64,000 nucleotides of DNA from Pseudomonas putida (GTDB taxonomy: Bacteria > Pseudomonadota > Gammaproteobacteria > Pseudomonadales > Pseudomonadaceae), in NCBI RefSeq assembly GCF_003228315.1, contig NZ_CP029693.1, positions 1-64,000 on the forward strand, given 5' to 3'. The notes below the pieces were generated by a model. The model saw only the letters and a program-made list of their open reading frames with translations, did no database searches and was not told the origin of the DNA. Position numbers and translations under genes: made by a program. Positions 27,039-35,444 of the stretch are shown piece after piece (within the stretch, counting starts at the first letter, position 1; the number at the start of each line of letters is the position of its first letter).

Positions 27039-28136
27039 ATGTCCGATAATTCACGATCCGATCTTTTCTCACCGCTGTCGATTGGCGCCATTAAGGTCGC
27101 CAACCGCGTTGCCATGGCACCGCTGACGCGCTCCCGGGCGACGATGGAAGGCGTGCATTCCGAGCTTGCCGTCGAGTACTACCGGCAGCGGGCGAGCGCG
27201 GGCCTGATCATCTCGGAGGCCACCAACATCTCCCGGCAGGGCCGTGGTTATGCCTTTACACCGAGCATCTACACCCCGGAGCACGTGGCTGCCTGGCGGC
27301 GCGTCACCGATGCGGTGCATGAGGCGGGCGGCAAGATTGTCTGTCAGCTCTGGCACGTGGGCCGCATGTCTCATGTCAGCCTGCAGGAAAACGGCGCCGC
27401 GCCCGTGGCGCCTTCGGCGATTCAGGCCGGGGAGGTGGTGTTCCTCGAGTCGCAGACCCTGGACGCACCGTCGATGCCCCGCGCTCTGCAAACCGAGGAG
27501 ATCCCGCTGATCCTGGAGGATTACAAACACGCCGCGCGCTGCGCCAAGGATGCCGGTTTCGATGGCGTCGAAGTGCACTCGGCCAACTGCTACCTGCTGG
27601 AGCAATTCATTCGCGACAGCACCAACCGGCGCACCGATCAGTACGGTGGTTCGGTGGAAAATCGCATCCGGTTTCCCCTGGAAGTGGTGCAGGCCGTCGC
27701 GCAGATCTGGGGCGCGGACCGCGTCGGTGTGAGGCTGTCACCGATCACTCGCGCGGTTGGCGATACGCCGCTGGACAGCAATCCGCAAGCGACTTATGGC
27801 TATTTCGCCCAGCAACTCGGGCGACTGGGGCTGGCCTATCTTCACTGTGTCGAAGGCCAGACCCAGGGCGAAAACGAGGCCAGCGGGTTTGACTTCAAGG
27901 CGCTGCATGCCACCTACGGTGGTCGCTATATCGCCAACAACAGTTACGACCGCCAGATGGCGCTTGAAGCGGTCGCCTCGGGCCACGCCGACATGGTGGC
28001 TTTCGGGCGTCCCTTCATCAGCAATCCGGATCTGGTTGAACGGCTGCGGCTCGATCGGCCGCTGGCGGAGCCGGATCGCAATACGTTCTATGGGGGAGGG
28101 GCGGCGGGGTATACCGATTATCCGTCGTCTTCCTGA
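27039..28136 (+). CDS. Old Yellow Enzyme family alkene reductase
   Basis: 365 residues, FMN TIM barrel. N-terminal LTRSRA and the active-site HSANCYLLEQF segment give a His/Asn pair (HxxN, as in yeast OYE1) and the catalytic tyrosine, and NRRTDQYGGSVENR follows. It reduces activated C=C bonds of enals, enones or nitro compounds with NAD(P)H. It stands alone, with an imperfect palindrome immediately after its stop that also ends the convergent ArsC-like gene. A second, more distant family member lies at 43832. Confidence 0.88.
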   Translation: MSDNSRSDLFSPLSIGAIKVANRVAMAPLTRSRATMEGVHSELAVEYYRQRASAGLIISEATNISRQGRGYAFTPSIYTPEHVAAWRRVTDAVHEAGGKIVCQLWHVGRMSHVSLQENGAAPVAPSAIQAGEVVFLESQTLDAPSMPRALQTEEIPLILEDYKHAARCAKDAGFDGVEVHSANCYLLEQFIRDSTNRRTDQYGGSVENRIRFPLEVVQAVAQIWGADRVGVRLSPITRAVGDTPLDSNPQATYGYFAQQLGRLGLAYLHCVEGQTQGENEASGFDFKALHATYGGRYIANNSYDRQMALEAVASGHADMVAFGRPFISNPDLVERLRLDRPLAEPDRNTFYGGGAAGYTDYPSSS

Positions 28137-28221
28137 AAAAGATCGCAGCCTTCGGCAGCTCCTACAGGGGAACGCGTATTCCTGTGGGAGCTGTCGAGTG
28201 CAACGAGGCTGCGATCTTTTT
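28136..28221. terminator. Type-II REP palindrome acting as bidirectional terminator
   Basis: AAAAAGATCGCAGCC (from 28136) is mirrored by GGCTGCGATCTTTTT (ending 28221), with an inner GCAGCTCCTACAGG/CCTGTGGGAGCTG pairing. It occupies exactly the space between two convergent stop codons. The AAAAA/TTTTT edges suit termination in both directions. The sequence family differs from the GCGAGCCTGCTCGC REPs. Confidence 0.75.
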
Positions 28222-28646
28222 CATTCACCGGTCAATTGCCTCGTCTTCACGGTGACGAACATCTTGATGCGGTCGTGAATCTCCTGGAGTGCATGGCGGA
28301 AAGGCTCGTGTTTCTCACTGGTCGTCGGGTCTTCAAAACTCCACACGATCACTTCCCCTGAAGTCGGCATGCGCGAGGCCTCCCCGGAGGACTTGTCGCA
28401 CAGCGTGATGACGTAGTGAAATTCCTCGCCCTCGAATTCATCGATCGACTTGCTGTGCAAGCCGCTGGTCTCGATACCGATGTGTTCGAGGGAGTCCAGG
28501 GTTCGAGGATCGACCTCGCCAGGTTCGAGGCCCGCACTGAATGCTTCGAAGTTTGATGAGTCGGTGTGGCGCAGCAGTGCTTCGGCCAGTAAAGAACGGA
28601 CATCGTTTTTGGCGCAGACAAACAGGACCCGCATTTTGTCAGCCAT
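28221..28646 (-). CDS. Arsenate-reductase-like / low-molecular-weight phosphatase-family protein
   Basis: 141 residues with the LMW-PTPase fold. The P-loop CAKNDVRS (C11, R17) is intact and the late acidic motif FEDP (D105) is kept. In thioredoxin-linked ArsC, three cysteines relay electrons. Here the first (C11) and second (C83 in TLCDKSSGE) are present, but the third, normally a few residues later before Pro, is replaced: GEASRMP has no cysteine. It may therefore be a phosphatase or use another electron donor. No arsR, arsB or arsH gene is nearby, which also weakens an arsenic role. Confidence 0.72.
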   Translation of the reverse strand: MADKMRVLFVCAKNDVRSLLAEALLRHTDSSNFEAFSAGLEPGEVDPRTLDSLEHIGIETSGLHSKSIDEFEGEEFHYVITLCDKSSGEASRMPTSGEVIVWSFEDPTTSEKHEPFRHALQEIHDRIKMFVTVKTRQLTGE

Positions 28647-28898
28647 TCCTTTCTCCCTTCCAACTTCTGAATTGTGATCCGAGAAAACGGCTTGTTCAGT
28701 TAAGCAGAGCGCATTGACCGGCCGATTTCATGCCGATGAATTTGACTGTTTCCAAATTTTTCAATGCCCGCATCGCTCGCTGTCCACGAGCCACGGCAGC
28801 AAGATGAATTTTTTATTGCAGTTTCCCTGCGCAAGCGGCTGCAACGAAAAGTGGCTCTGCTACGCTCTGCGAACCTACCCGCACGAGCGAGGACGATG

Positions 28899-29681
28899 AT
28901 GTCTTTTGTCGACGATTTTGTGGCTCACATCATTTCCCTGGAAGTTTCCCTGTATCACTCACGCGCACGATTACAAGCCGGCACCGACAGTGAGGCCCTG
29001 CATGAACTGAGGATCGCGGTACGCAAAATACGCAGTTATTTACGTCCGCTGCGCAACATGCCCGAGGTCACCGCGTTGAATCAGTCTGCCAGCGAAGTCG
29101 GCAGGGTGACGACCCCAGCGAGGGATCTGGAGGTCATCATTGGTGAGCTGCGCAAAATGGGCTATCCGCGCCAGGCGACAACTCGAAGTGCAACCCTGAC
29201 CAAACAGTATCGACAGATCGCCGCCAGCCCTTTGCTCGATAAGCTGTTTGTCGAACTGGATCGCTGGCCGGAAATGTTCCGGGCAGACGAGAGGGCCGGC
29301 GAGCTGGTTGATGTAAAACGACAGATCGAAAAAGCCCTGAAGAAAAGAATCACGCAATTGATCGCCGGACTTCGGGACAAGGATTTTGACCGCCACGAAC
29401 TGCGGATCATCGTGAAAAACGCGAGATACCTTTCCGATGCCTTCCCCGAGCTATCACCGCTCAAGGCAATGACCAGAGCTCAACTGAAGTCAGTACAGGC
29501 GTCCCTTGGCTCTTGGCACGATCATCACCAATGGTGCCTGCGGGCCGAGTCCGAACCTGATCTGCAGGGCATCGCACCCTACTGGGAAGTCGCATCGCAA
29601 CAGGCGCTGGCGGATGCGGAACTCAAGTTGGCGTCGCTGCTCAATCATCTGGAGAAAGATCTGGCGAAGTCCAAAAGCTGA
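28899..29681 (+). CDS. CHAD domain-containing protein
   Basis: 260 residues, all helical CHAD domain. The conserved His/Arg pattern ALHELRIAVRKIRSYLR lies near residues 34-50 and an Asp/Arg helix at ARDLEVI. CHAD domains bind inorganic polyphosphate and are often found with CYTH or polyphosphate genes; none is next to this one. The start at 28899 has GAGGA five bases upstream; a second ATG three bases before it is too close to that site. The upstream in-frame extension to 28764 is unlikely to be coding. Confidence 0.8.
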   Translation: MSFVDDFVAHIISLEVSLYHSRARLQAGTDSEALHELRIAVRKIRSYLRPLRNMPEVTALNQSASEVGRVTTPARDLEVIIGELRKMGYPRQATTRSATLTKQYRQIAASPLLDKLFVELDRWPEMFRADERAGELVDVKRQIEKALKKRITQLIAGLRDKDFDRHELRIIVKNARYLSDAFPELSPLKAMTRAQLKSVQASLGSWHDHHQWCLRAESEPDLQGIAPYWEVASQQALADAELKLASLLNHLEKDLAKSKS

Positions 29682-29783
29682 TATCAAATCGCCTCGAAAG
29701 GCTTGATGTAGAGCCTTTGATACATTTTGAATCATTTAAAAAATGAGATACCCTCCGCCGCCTCAACAGCAAAGGGTTTGCAG

Positions 29784-29960
29784 ATGAAAATCACTATCGA
29801 AGCGGATGAGCAAGGAAAAGGGTGCAAGGTCTGGCTCGGCGAAACGGCAGTTTCGTTTCCCAATCAGGAGGACGCCAAGGCCTACATTGCCCAGCTTGAA
29901 GAGCGGATAGAGGCGGCCGCTCATACGTTTGCCCTGGATGCCGGAGGCACGGAGGTTTAA
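29784..29960 (+). CDS. Small conserved-looking protein
   Basis: 58 residues. It begins MKITIEADEQGKGCKVW and ends in a short amphipathic helix (AKAYIAQLEERIEAAAH). Soluble and acidic, with no signal peptide. AAGGG about seven bases upstream supports the start at 29784 over the in-frame TTG at 29727. A beta-hairpin plus helix is likely; the function is unknown. It stands about 100 bases after the CHAD gene on the same strand. Confidence 0.6.
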   Translation: MKITIEADEQGKGCKVWLGETAVSFPNQEDAKAYIAQLEERIEAAAHTFALDAGGTEV

Positions 29961-30120
29961 CAAGCTTCTCGACAGATCCGTTCAATCGCCTGGCGAGCAC
30001 GCGGTAAACGTGGATTCGCAGGCATTGAACCGGCGAAAGCGTTTTCCAGCACACCCATACAATCGGTCGCTTGTGCATGCCATGAGAATGAGCACTCCAA
30101 AACCTATCTGGAGAAGTGTC

Positions 30121-30774
30121 ATGGCAACGGCAAAAGCAGCACCGGGCAAAGGCTTGTTGGATCCTTCCAACCACGCTCTGATCCTGATCGACTTCCAGTC
30201 GCAGATGTCCTTTGCAACGAAATCCATCGACGCCGTCACCCTTCGCAATAACGCTGCCCTGATCTCGAAAGCCGCCAGGGAATTTGGCGTGCCGGCGATT
30301 CTGACCACGGTCGCTGAAAAGAGCTTTTCAGGGCCGATGTTCGAGGAAATCACCTCGACTTTCCCCGGCCAGGAACTGATCGATCGCACCAGCATGAACA
30401 CCTGGGAAGATGAGCGGATCGCTGTCGAGGTGAACCGGATCGGTCGAAACAGGATTGTGCTGGCGGGCCTGTGGACGTCGGTGTGCATCGTGGGGCCTGC
30501 GATTTCGGCGCTGGAGCAAGGGTTCGAGGTCTACATCATTTGTGATGCCTGTGGCGACGTTTCCGATGAGGCCCATGAACGCGCCATCACGCGTATGGTC
30601 CAGGCAGGCGCGCGCCCAATGACGTCACTGCAATACCTGCTGGAATTGCAGCGTGACTGGGCTCGCAGCGACACCTACAACGAGACGGTAAAGACCTCCA
30701 TTGCCCACGGTGGCGCCTATGGCCTGGGTCTGATTTACGCCAAGACTATGTTCAACGCCTCCGAAGGTCACTGA
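30121..30774 (+). CDS. Isochorismatase-family (YcaC-like) cysteine hydrolase
   Basis: 217 residues. The catalytic aspartate lies in ALILIDFQSQM and the nucleophilic cysteine in GLWTSVCIVG (about C121), with the lysine of the triad in TTVAEKSFSG. The family hydrolyses amides and related bonds. YcaC-type members are of unknown substrate. The start at 30121 has GGAG upstream; the in-frame extension to 29929 is not protein-like. It opens a same-strand run with DoxX, MFS, SDR and cupin genes. Confidence 0.85.
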   Translation: MATAKAAPGKGLLDPSNHALILIDFQSQMSFATKSIDAVTLRNNAALISKAAREFGVPAILTTVAEKSFSGPMFEEITSTFPGQELIDRTSMNTWEDERIAVEVNRIGRNRIVLAGLWTSVCIVGPAISALEQGFEVYIICDACGDVSDEAHERAITRMVQAGARPMTSLQYLLELQRDWARSDTYNETVKTSIAHGGAYGLGLIYAKTMFNASEGH

Positions 30775-30837
30775 TCTGTCTGGCCCTGGTCCCGAAGGGG
30801 ACCGGGGCACACGCGCGAGTCGAGCAATCGAGGGTTT

Positions 30838-31269
30838 ATGTCTACGACGCAAATCGAGACGACAACGACCACTGTCGATGTCGCATTGTGCTGGTTGCGT
30901 ATCACTGGGTGCCTGCTGTTGTTGTCGGTGCACGGGATACCCAAGCTGCTCCATTTCGATCACGAGCTGGGGGTGATCGAAGATCCCTTTGGCATGGGGA
31001 GCCTGTTGACGCTGTCGCTGGCGGTGTTCGCCGAAGTGCTGTGCCCGCTGTTCATCATCCTGGGCATCCTGACGCGCCTGGCGACCTTGCCCGTGCTGTT
31101 TCTGCTGGCGGTATCGGTGATCTGGGTGCACCCGGAATGGAGTTTGGCCGAAGGGCAATTCGCCTGGCTGCTGCTGATCGTCTTTTCGACGATTTTTATC
31201 GCAGGCTCCGGGCGGTTGGCCCTCGGTACGAGCCTGTCCCATCGCTGGCCGATCCTGCGTGAACTTTAG
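30838..31269 (+). CDS. DoxX family integral membrane protein
   Basis: 143 residues with four hydrophobic helices (about 17-35, 55-75, 80-97, 107-126), the usual DoxX layout. Members are quinone-linked or thiosulfate-related membrane proteins, or have unknown roles in redox stress. Its stop is nine bases before the MFS gene, so the two are co-translated. A weaker relative lies at 49453. Confidence 0.8.
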   Translation: MSTTQIETTTTTVDVALCWLRITGCLLLLSVHGIPKLLHFDHELGVIEDPFGMGSLLTLSLAVFAEVLCPLFIILGILTRLATLPVLFLLAVSVIWVHPEWSLAEGQFAWLLLIVFSTIFIAGSGRLALGTSLSHRWPILREL

Positions 31270-31278
31270 AGAGCAACG

Positions 31279-32874
31279 ATGAGTACGATCAGCAAGGATC
31301 AGGCACCGCCGGCTTCGGCCTGGCAACCGTTGCGCCATGGGCTTTTTCGCAGCCTGTGGCTTGCCAGCATTGCATCGGGCATCGGGACATGGATGCATGA
31401 GGTCGGTGCCGGCTGGCTGATGACTTCCTTGTCAGCCAGTCCCTTCATGGTTGCGATGGTGCAGGTAGCCGGCGCCGCCCCGATGTTCTTGCTGGCACTG
31501 CCCGCGGGCGCGCTGGCCGATATCATCGACAAAAGAAACTATCTGCTGGTGGTGCAGGCGGCAATGGCGGTGGTTGCGCTGGTGCTGGCGCTGGTCACCT
31601 TCTCGGGAATGATGAGCGCGACGCTGTTACTGCTGCTCACGCTGGCGATGGGGGTTGGAACGGCGTTGACCATGCCGGCCTGGTCGGCGTTGACGCCGGA
31701 ACTGGTACCGGCCAGCGATCTGCCCGCGGCGATATCGCTCAGCAGTGTCGGGGTGAACGTTGCCCGCGCACTCGGCCCGGCCATCGCCGGCATCATCATC
31801 AGCCTGGTGGGGGCATGGGCGACATTTGCCGTCAATGCCCTGTCGTTCCTCGGCGTCATTACGGTCCTGGTCTTCTGGCGTCGCACGCCACAGCAAACCG
31901 TGCTGCCGGCGGAGCGTTTGTTTGGCGCTATCCGGGTGGGTTGGCGTTATGCCCGAAGTTCGAGCGATTTGCAGAGGGTGCTGGTTCGCACCCTGGCGTT
32001 CTTCCTGGGCGCCAGTGCCGGCATGTCCTTGCTGCCGCTGATCGTGCGCAGCGAGCTGAAGGGGAGTGCCGAGCAATTCGGCATCCTGCTTGGATGCGTC
32101 GGGGTCGGGGCGGTCGCCGGAGCCATGTTCTTGCCTGCGATTCGGCGCCACATCGCCGTGAATGCGCTGGTGGCATTGGCCAGCCTGATTTACGCGGCGG
32201 TGTTGCTGGGCCTGGCGTGGATCCCGGACTTCCGCTGGCTGATCCCGGTGATGTTGATCAGCGGTGCGGCCTGGATTGCGGTGTTGTCCAGTCTTCAAGT
32301 GTCTGCGCAAACGTCGGTGCCTGCCTGGGTCAGGGCCCGGGCGCTGGCGGTCTACATTCTGGTGTTTTTCGGCACCATGGCCATCGGAGGGATGGTCTGG
32401 GGGCTGGTCGCCAGCTGGATGTCCATCTCCCTGTCGCTGAGTATCGCCGCCGCCGTGATGGTGCTGGGCGTGGGGCTGGGCACCTGGGTAAAACTGCCGG
32501 TGCTCGGCGCGCAAGACCTGGCGCCTTCACTGCATTGGCCTCAACCGCTGCTGGGACTCGATGTCGAGGGGGATCGCGGCCCGGTCATGGTGACGGTGGA
32601 GTATGAGATTGACGTGGCCAATGCTCAGGCCTTCAAGAAGGCGATGCAGGAGGTACGCAAGATGCGGAACCGCAACGGTTCCTTTTCCTGGCAATTGATG
32701 CAGGACACCGAAAATCCGCGCCTGTGGGTCGAGCTGTTTTTCGATGAGTCCTGGCACGACCATCTTCGCCATCACGGCAGGGTCACTCGTGCAGAACTGA
32801 AAATCGAATCAAATGCTCGGCGCTTTCAGGTGTCGGGGACGCCCGTGCGTATCAGGCACCTGCTCAAGGGGTGA
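31279..32874 (+). CDS. MFS transporter of the transmembrane secretion effector (MFS_3, EntS-like) group
   Basis: 531 residues. Twelve helices (about 20-405) are followed by a soluble C-terminal domain of about 100 residues that looks like a ferredoxin-like dimeric alpha-beta barrel (MVTVEYEIDVANAQAFKKAM). This fusion is typical of the PF05977 group, which includes the enterobactin exporter EntS. The substrate is not indicated by neighbours. It is translationally close to DoxX (nine bases). Confidence 0.85.
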   Translation: MSTISKDQAPPASAWQPLRHGLFRSLWLASIASGIGTWMHEVGAGWLMTSLSASPFMVAMVQVAGAAPMFLLALPAGALADIIDKRNYLLVVQAAMAVVALVLALVTFSGMMSATLLLLLTLAMGVGTALTMPAWSALTPELVPASDLPAAISLSSVGVNVARALGPAIAGIIISLVGAWATFAVNALSFLGVITVLVFWRRTPQQTVLPAERLFGAIRVGWRYARSSSDLQRVLVRTLAFFLGASAGMSLLPLIVRSELKGSAEQFGILLGCVGVGAVAGAMFLPAIRRHIAVNALVALASLIYAAVLLGLAWIPDFRWLIPVMLISGAAWIAVLSSLQVSAQTSVPAWVRARALAVYILVFFGTMAIGGMVWGLVASWMSISLSLSIAAAVMVLGVGLGTWVKLPVLGAQDLAPSLHWPQPLLGLDVEGDRGPVMVTVEYEIDVANAQAFKKAMQEVRKMRNRNGSFSWQLMQDTENPRLWVELFFDESWHDHLRHHGRVTRAELKIESNARRFQVSGTPVRIRHLLKG

Positions 32875-32893
32875 CGGGCGCATGGCGCATGAC

Positions 32894-32914
32894 TGGCGGC
32901 CGCCACGGCCGCCA
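32894..32914. promoter_or_regulatory. GC-rich hairpin between MFS and SDR genes
   Basis: TGGCGGCC (32894-32901) is perfectly mirrored by GGCCGCCA (32907-32914) with a five-base loop. There is no T tract, so it is a poor intrinsic terminator; it could be an operator, an attenuator or a rho-linked end. Confidence 0.35.
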
Positions 32915-33047
32915 AGATCCGCACCAATGCTTCCTTGGACGTAAATCCAAGCTAAACCCAAGGCTGGCACAAGGACTTGCCTGGCCGACGCAGGCAATCT
33001 GCACCTGTACCGACGCAATCCTTGCCGTCGACAAGTGGAGAGAAGCC

Positions 33048-33800
33048 ATGAAAATCGTCGTCATCGGAGGCTCCGGCCTCATCGGATCGAAACTGGTGGA
33101 CACCCTCCGGGCGCGTGGCCATGACGCGCTGGCCGCCAGCCCCCGCACCGGCGTGAACAGCGTCACCCGTGAAGGCCTTGCCCAAGCGATGGACGGTGCC
33201 GATGTGGTTGTCGACGTGGCCAACGCGCCGTCGTGGGAAGACCAGGCCGTGCTCGATTTCTTCCAGACCTCGACCCGCAATCTGCTGGCCGCCGAAGCGG
33301 CTGCCGGGGTTCGCCATCACGTTGCCCTGTCGATTGTCGGCAGTGAACGGCTGCCCGACACCGGCTACTTCCGGGCCAAGGTGGCGCAGGAAGACCTGAT
33401 CAAGGCCTCCGACGTGCCTTACACGCTGTTGCGTGCCACGCAGTTCTTCGAGTTTGTCGGCGGTATCGTCCAGTCGTTCGCCGTCGGCGAGCAGATTTGC
33501 GCCTCGCCAGCGCTGATCCAGCCGATCGCCTCCGACGATGTGGTGGCGGCGCTGGCCGATGTGGTGCTGGCAGCACCGGTCAACGGCACGGTCGAGGTCG
33601 CGGGGCCCGAAGCCTTGCCGATCGACGATCTGGCCAGGCGCTTTTTGCGGGCCACCGGGGACGCCCGCCAGGTTGTGCCGGACGTGAACGCACGCTATTT
33701 CGGCGCCGTGCTCGACGATCAATCGCTGACCGCCGGCAAGAACGCCCGCCTGGGCGCCATCCGCTTCGAAGACTGGCTCGCCCGTTCGGCGACCCGGTAA
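33048..33800 (+). CDS. NAD(P)H-binding atypical SDR (NmrA-like)
   Basis: 250 residues. The nucleotide motif GGSGLIGSKL starts near residue 7. There is no canonical YxxxK active site, as in NmrA-like atypical SDRs, which often act as NADP sensors or quinone/isoflavone-type reductases. The start at 33048 has GGAG nine bases upstream. The next gene, an exported cupin, follows after 28 bases. Confidence 0.82.
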   Translation: MKIVVIGGSGLIGSKLVDTLRARGHDALAASPRTGVNSVTREGLAQAMDGADVVVDVANAPSWEDQAVLDFFQTSTRNLLAAEAAAGVRHHVALSIVGSERLPDTGYFRAKVAQEDLIKASDVPYTLLRATQFFEFVGGIVQSFAVGEQICASPALIQPIASDDVVAALADVVLAAPVNGTVEVAGPEALPIDDLARRFLRATGDARQVVPDVNARYFGAVLDDQSLTAGKNARLGAIRFEDWLARSATR

Positions 33801-33828
33801 TCACCCTCAACTACGAAGGAGCACTGTC

Positions 33829-34242
33829 ATGGTCACTCGATTCGTTCTGGCCGCCGTCTTTGCGGCACTCTCGATCAGCGCCGCCTCCGCTGCCGAGCCA
33901 CCCGCCGGCAAGGTCACGGTCGTCTTTGACCGTCCCATTCCCAACATCCCCGGCAAGAGCATGAAGGGCGTGGTCGTCGAATACGGGCCCGGCGCCGCGT
34001 CGCCGGCCCACACCCATCCGAAAACCGCGTTCATTTATGCGACGGTCCTGGAAGGCTCGTTTCGCATCAAGGTCAAAGGCCAGCCGGAAAAGATCTATAC
34101 CGTCGGCGAAAACTTCGTCGAGGAGCCGGGTTCCGTGCATGAGGTCAGCGCCAACGCCAGCGACACCCAACCCGCGCGTCTGTTGGCCGTGTTCGTCCTC
34201 GACAGCGATGAAAAGACGCTGGTGACACCGATCAAGAAGTGA
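33829..34242 (+). CDS. Exported cupin-domain protein
   Basis: 137 residues with a signal peptide of about 22 residues (ASA-A). The cupin motif 1 is in PAHTHPKTAFIYATVLEGS and motif 2 in PGSVHEVSAN, giving three histidines for a metal. It is presumably periplasmic. Its role is unknown; together with the preceding SDR it ends the 30121-34242 run. Confidence 0.82.
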   Translation: MVTRFVLAAVFAALSISAASAAEPPAGKVTVVFDRPIPNIPGKSMKGVVVEYGPGAASPAHTHPKTAFIYATVLEGSFRIKVKGQPEKIYTVGENFVEEPGSVHEVSANASDTQPARLLAVFVLDSDEKTLVTPIKK

Positions 34243-34330
34243 GCCGATCATGGGCTCATCGATGCAACGCGAGAGCCTCGGGCTCTCGCGCAGCGTTGCG
34301 GTCTCGACCACCTGACAGCACCGCTACTCG

Positions 34331-34720
34331 CTATCGGCAATCCTTCAACGGCATACACGCATACACCACCAGCTCCACCAACATCTCCTCCCGCGCCAGT
34401 CCCGCCACGACAATCGCCGCGCGGTTAGGGTAGGGCGCCGTGAAGTACTGCGCGTACACGGCATTGACGGTTGCCAGATAGCTGCGATCGGTGACGTAGA
34501 TCATCACCTGCGTCACCGCCTCCAGCGAACTGCCCGCTGCCTCCAGGGTATGTCGCAGATTGTCCAGAGTCTGGCGGGCCTGGGCTTCGATGCCGCCGCT
34601 GACCACCTGGCCCTGGGCATCGATGGGGATTTGTGCGGTGTAGAGCGTGCCGTTGCCGACGACGGCCCATTCCAGCGGTGCCTTGGAGGCGAACAGGTCG
34701 GTTTTGATGGCGAATTTCAT
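34331..34720 (-). CDS. RidA-family imine/enamine deaminase-like protein
   Basis: 129 residues, YjgF/YER057c/UK114 fold. RidA proteins hydrolyse reactive imines such as 2-aminoacrylate. The start follows AAGGA upstream. It is the last gene of the minus-strand operon that begins with the aldehyde dehydrogenase at 41219, 29 bases after the DUF3726 gene. A dedicated RidA in a catabolic operon suggests that an imine or enamine forms during substrate breakdown; this is inference. Confidence 0.85.
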   Translation of the reverse strand: MKFAIKTDLFASKAPLEWAVVGNGTLYTAQIPIDAQGQVVSGGIEAQARQTLDNLRHTLEAAGSSLEAVTQVMIYVTDRSYLATVNAVYAQYFTAPYPNRAAIVVAGLAREEMLVELVVYACMPLKDCR

Positions 34721-34749
34721 GGGTACATTCCTTAAGTGAACGGGGCGTG

Positions 34750-35442
34750 TCAGTCGGCGTCGCTGCCGCCACCCGCACCATGGCGGCGTGAGGCTTCGGT
34801 GCTTTCGACCAATACCTGTTCGGCCATTTGCCTGAGCCGTTGCCAGGTGTGCTCGCTGACGGTGAAACCCTGGGCAAGTACTGTGTACGAGGCGGTCGGT
34901 GACCGGGAAAATGCGGTCGGGCGACTGAAGTTGACGGTGACGCTCTGCTCGATCTCCTCGCCGTCGGGTCGCGCTTCGATGTGCAGATCGGGACGACTGT
35001 TGCCGGCATTGAAAGACGCGATGTGCACCTGACGGGCATCACCCCAGCGCGCCTGCGCATCCAACCCCAGCTCGGCGGCCCGGCACAGATAGCCGAGCAA
35101 CAGCAGCCGGTTGTGACAGTGATGAATCTGCAACACCCCGTGCCCGCCACGCAGCGCCTTGCCCAGCGCCAGCTCTACAGCCGTCGCCGCGCAACGCAAC
35201 ACGCTCTGGCCCTTGGCATCGATCACCAGCAGGGCGCTGTCTTCGTAGCGCAAGGCAAACGGCTGGTCCGCTTCGCGCTGCAGATAGTCCAGGGCTTTAT
35301 CCAGTGCACCCACGCCGTCCAGCCCTTGCAGTTGCAGCCAGCCGATCATGTCGGCGGCGTCCTCGCAATCGCCCATGGCAAAGCCCATGCCTTCGAAGGC
35401 CTTGCGGCACATCACCTGGATTTCGTTGAGGGATACACGCAT
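34750..35442 (-). CDS. DUF3726 domain-containing protein
   Basis: 230 residues, recognised as DUF3726-like by its N-terminal helical segment (MRVSLNEIQVMCRKAFEGMG) and overall layout. Function unknown. It has no signal peptide. The start at 35442 is two bases after the stop of the 564-residue unknown protein, so the pair is almost certainly translationally coupled and may form a complex. The longer in-frame ORF to 35667 lies inside the upstream gene and is not used. Confidence 0.75.
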   Translation of the reverse strand: MRVSLNEIQVMCRKAFEGMGFAMGDCEDAADMIGWLQLQGLDGVGALDKALDYLQREADQPFALRYEDSALLVIDAKGQSVLRCAATAVELALGKALRGGHGVLQIHHCHNRLLLLGYLCRAAELGLDAQARWGDARQVHIASFNAGNSRPDLHIEARPDGEEIEQSVTVNFSRPTAFSRSPTASYTVLAQGFTVSEHTWQRLRQMAEQVLVESTEASRRHGAGGGSDAD

Positions 35443-35444
35443 GG

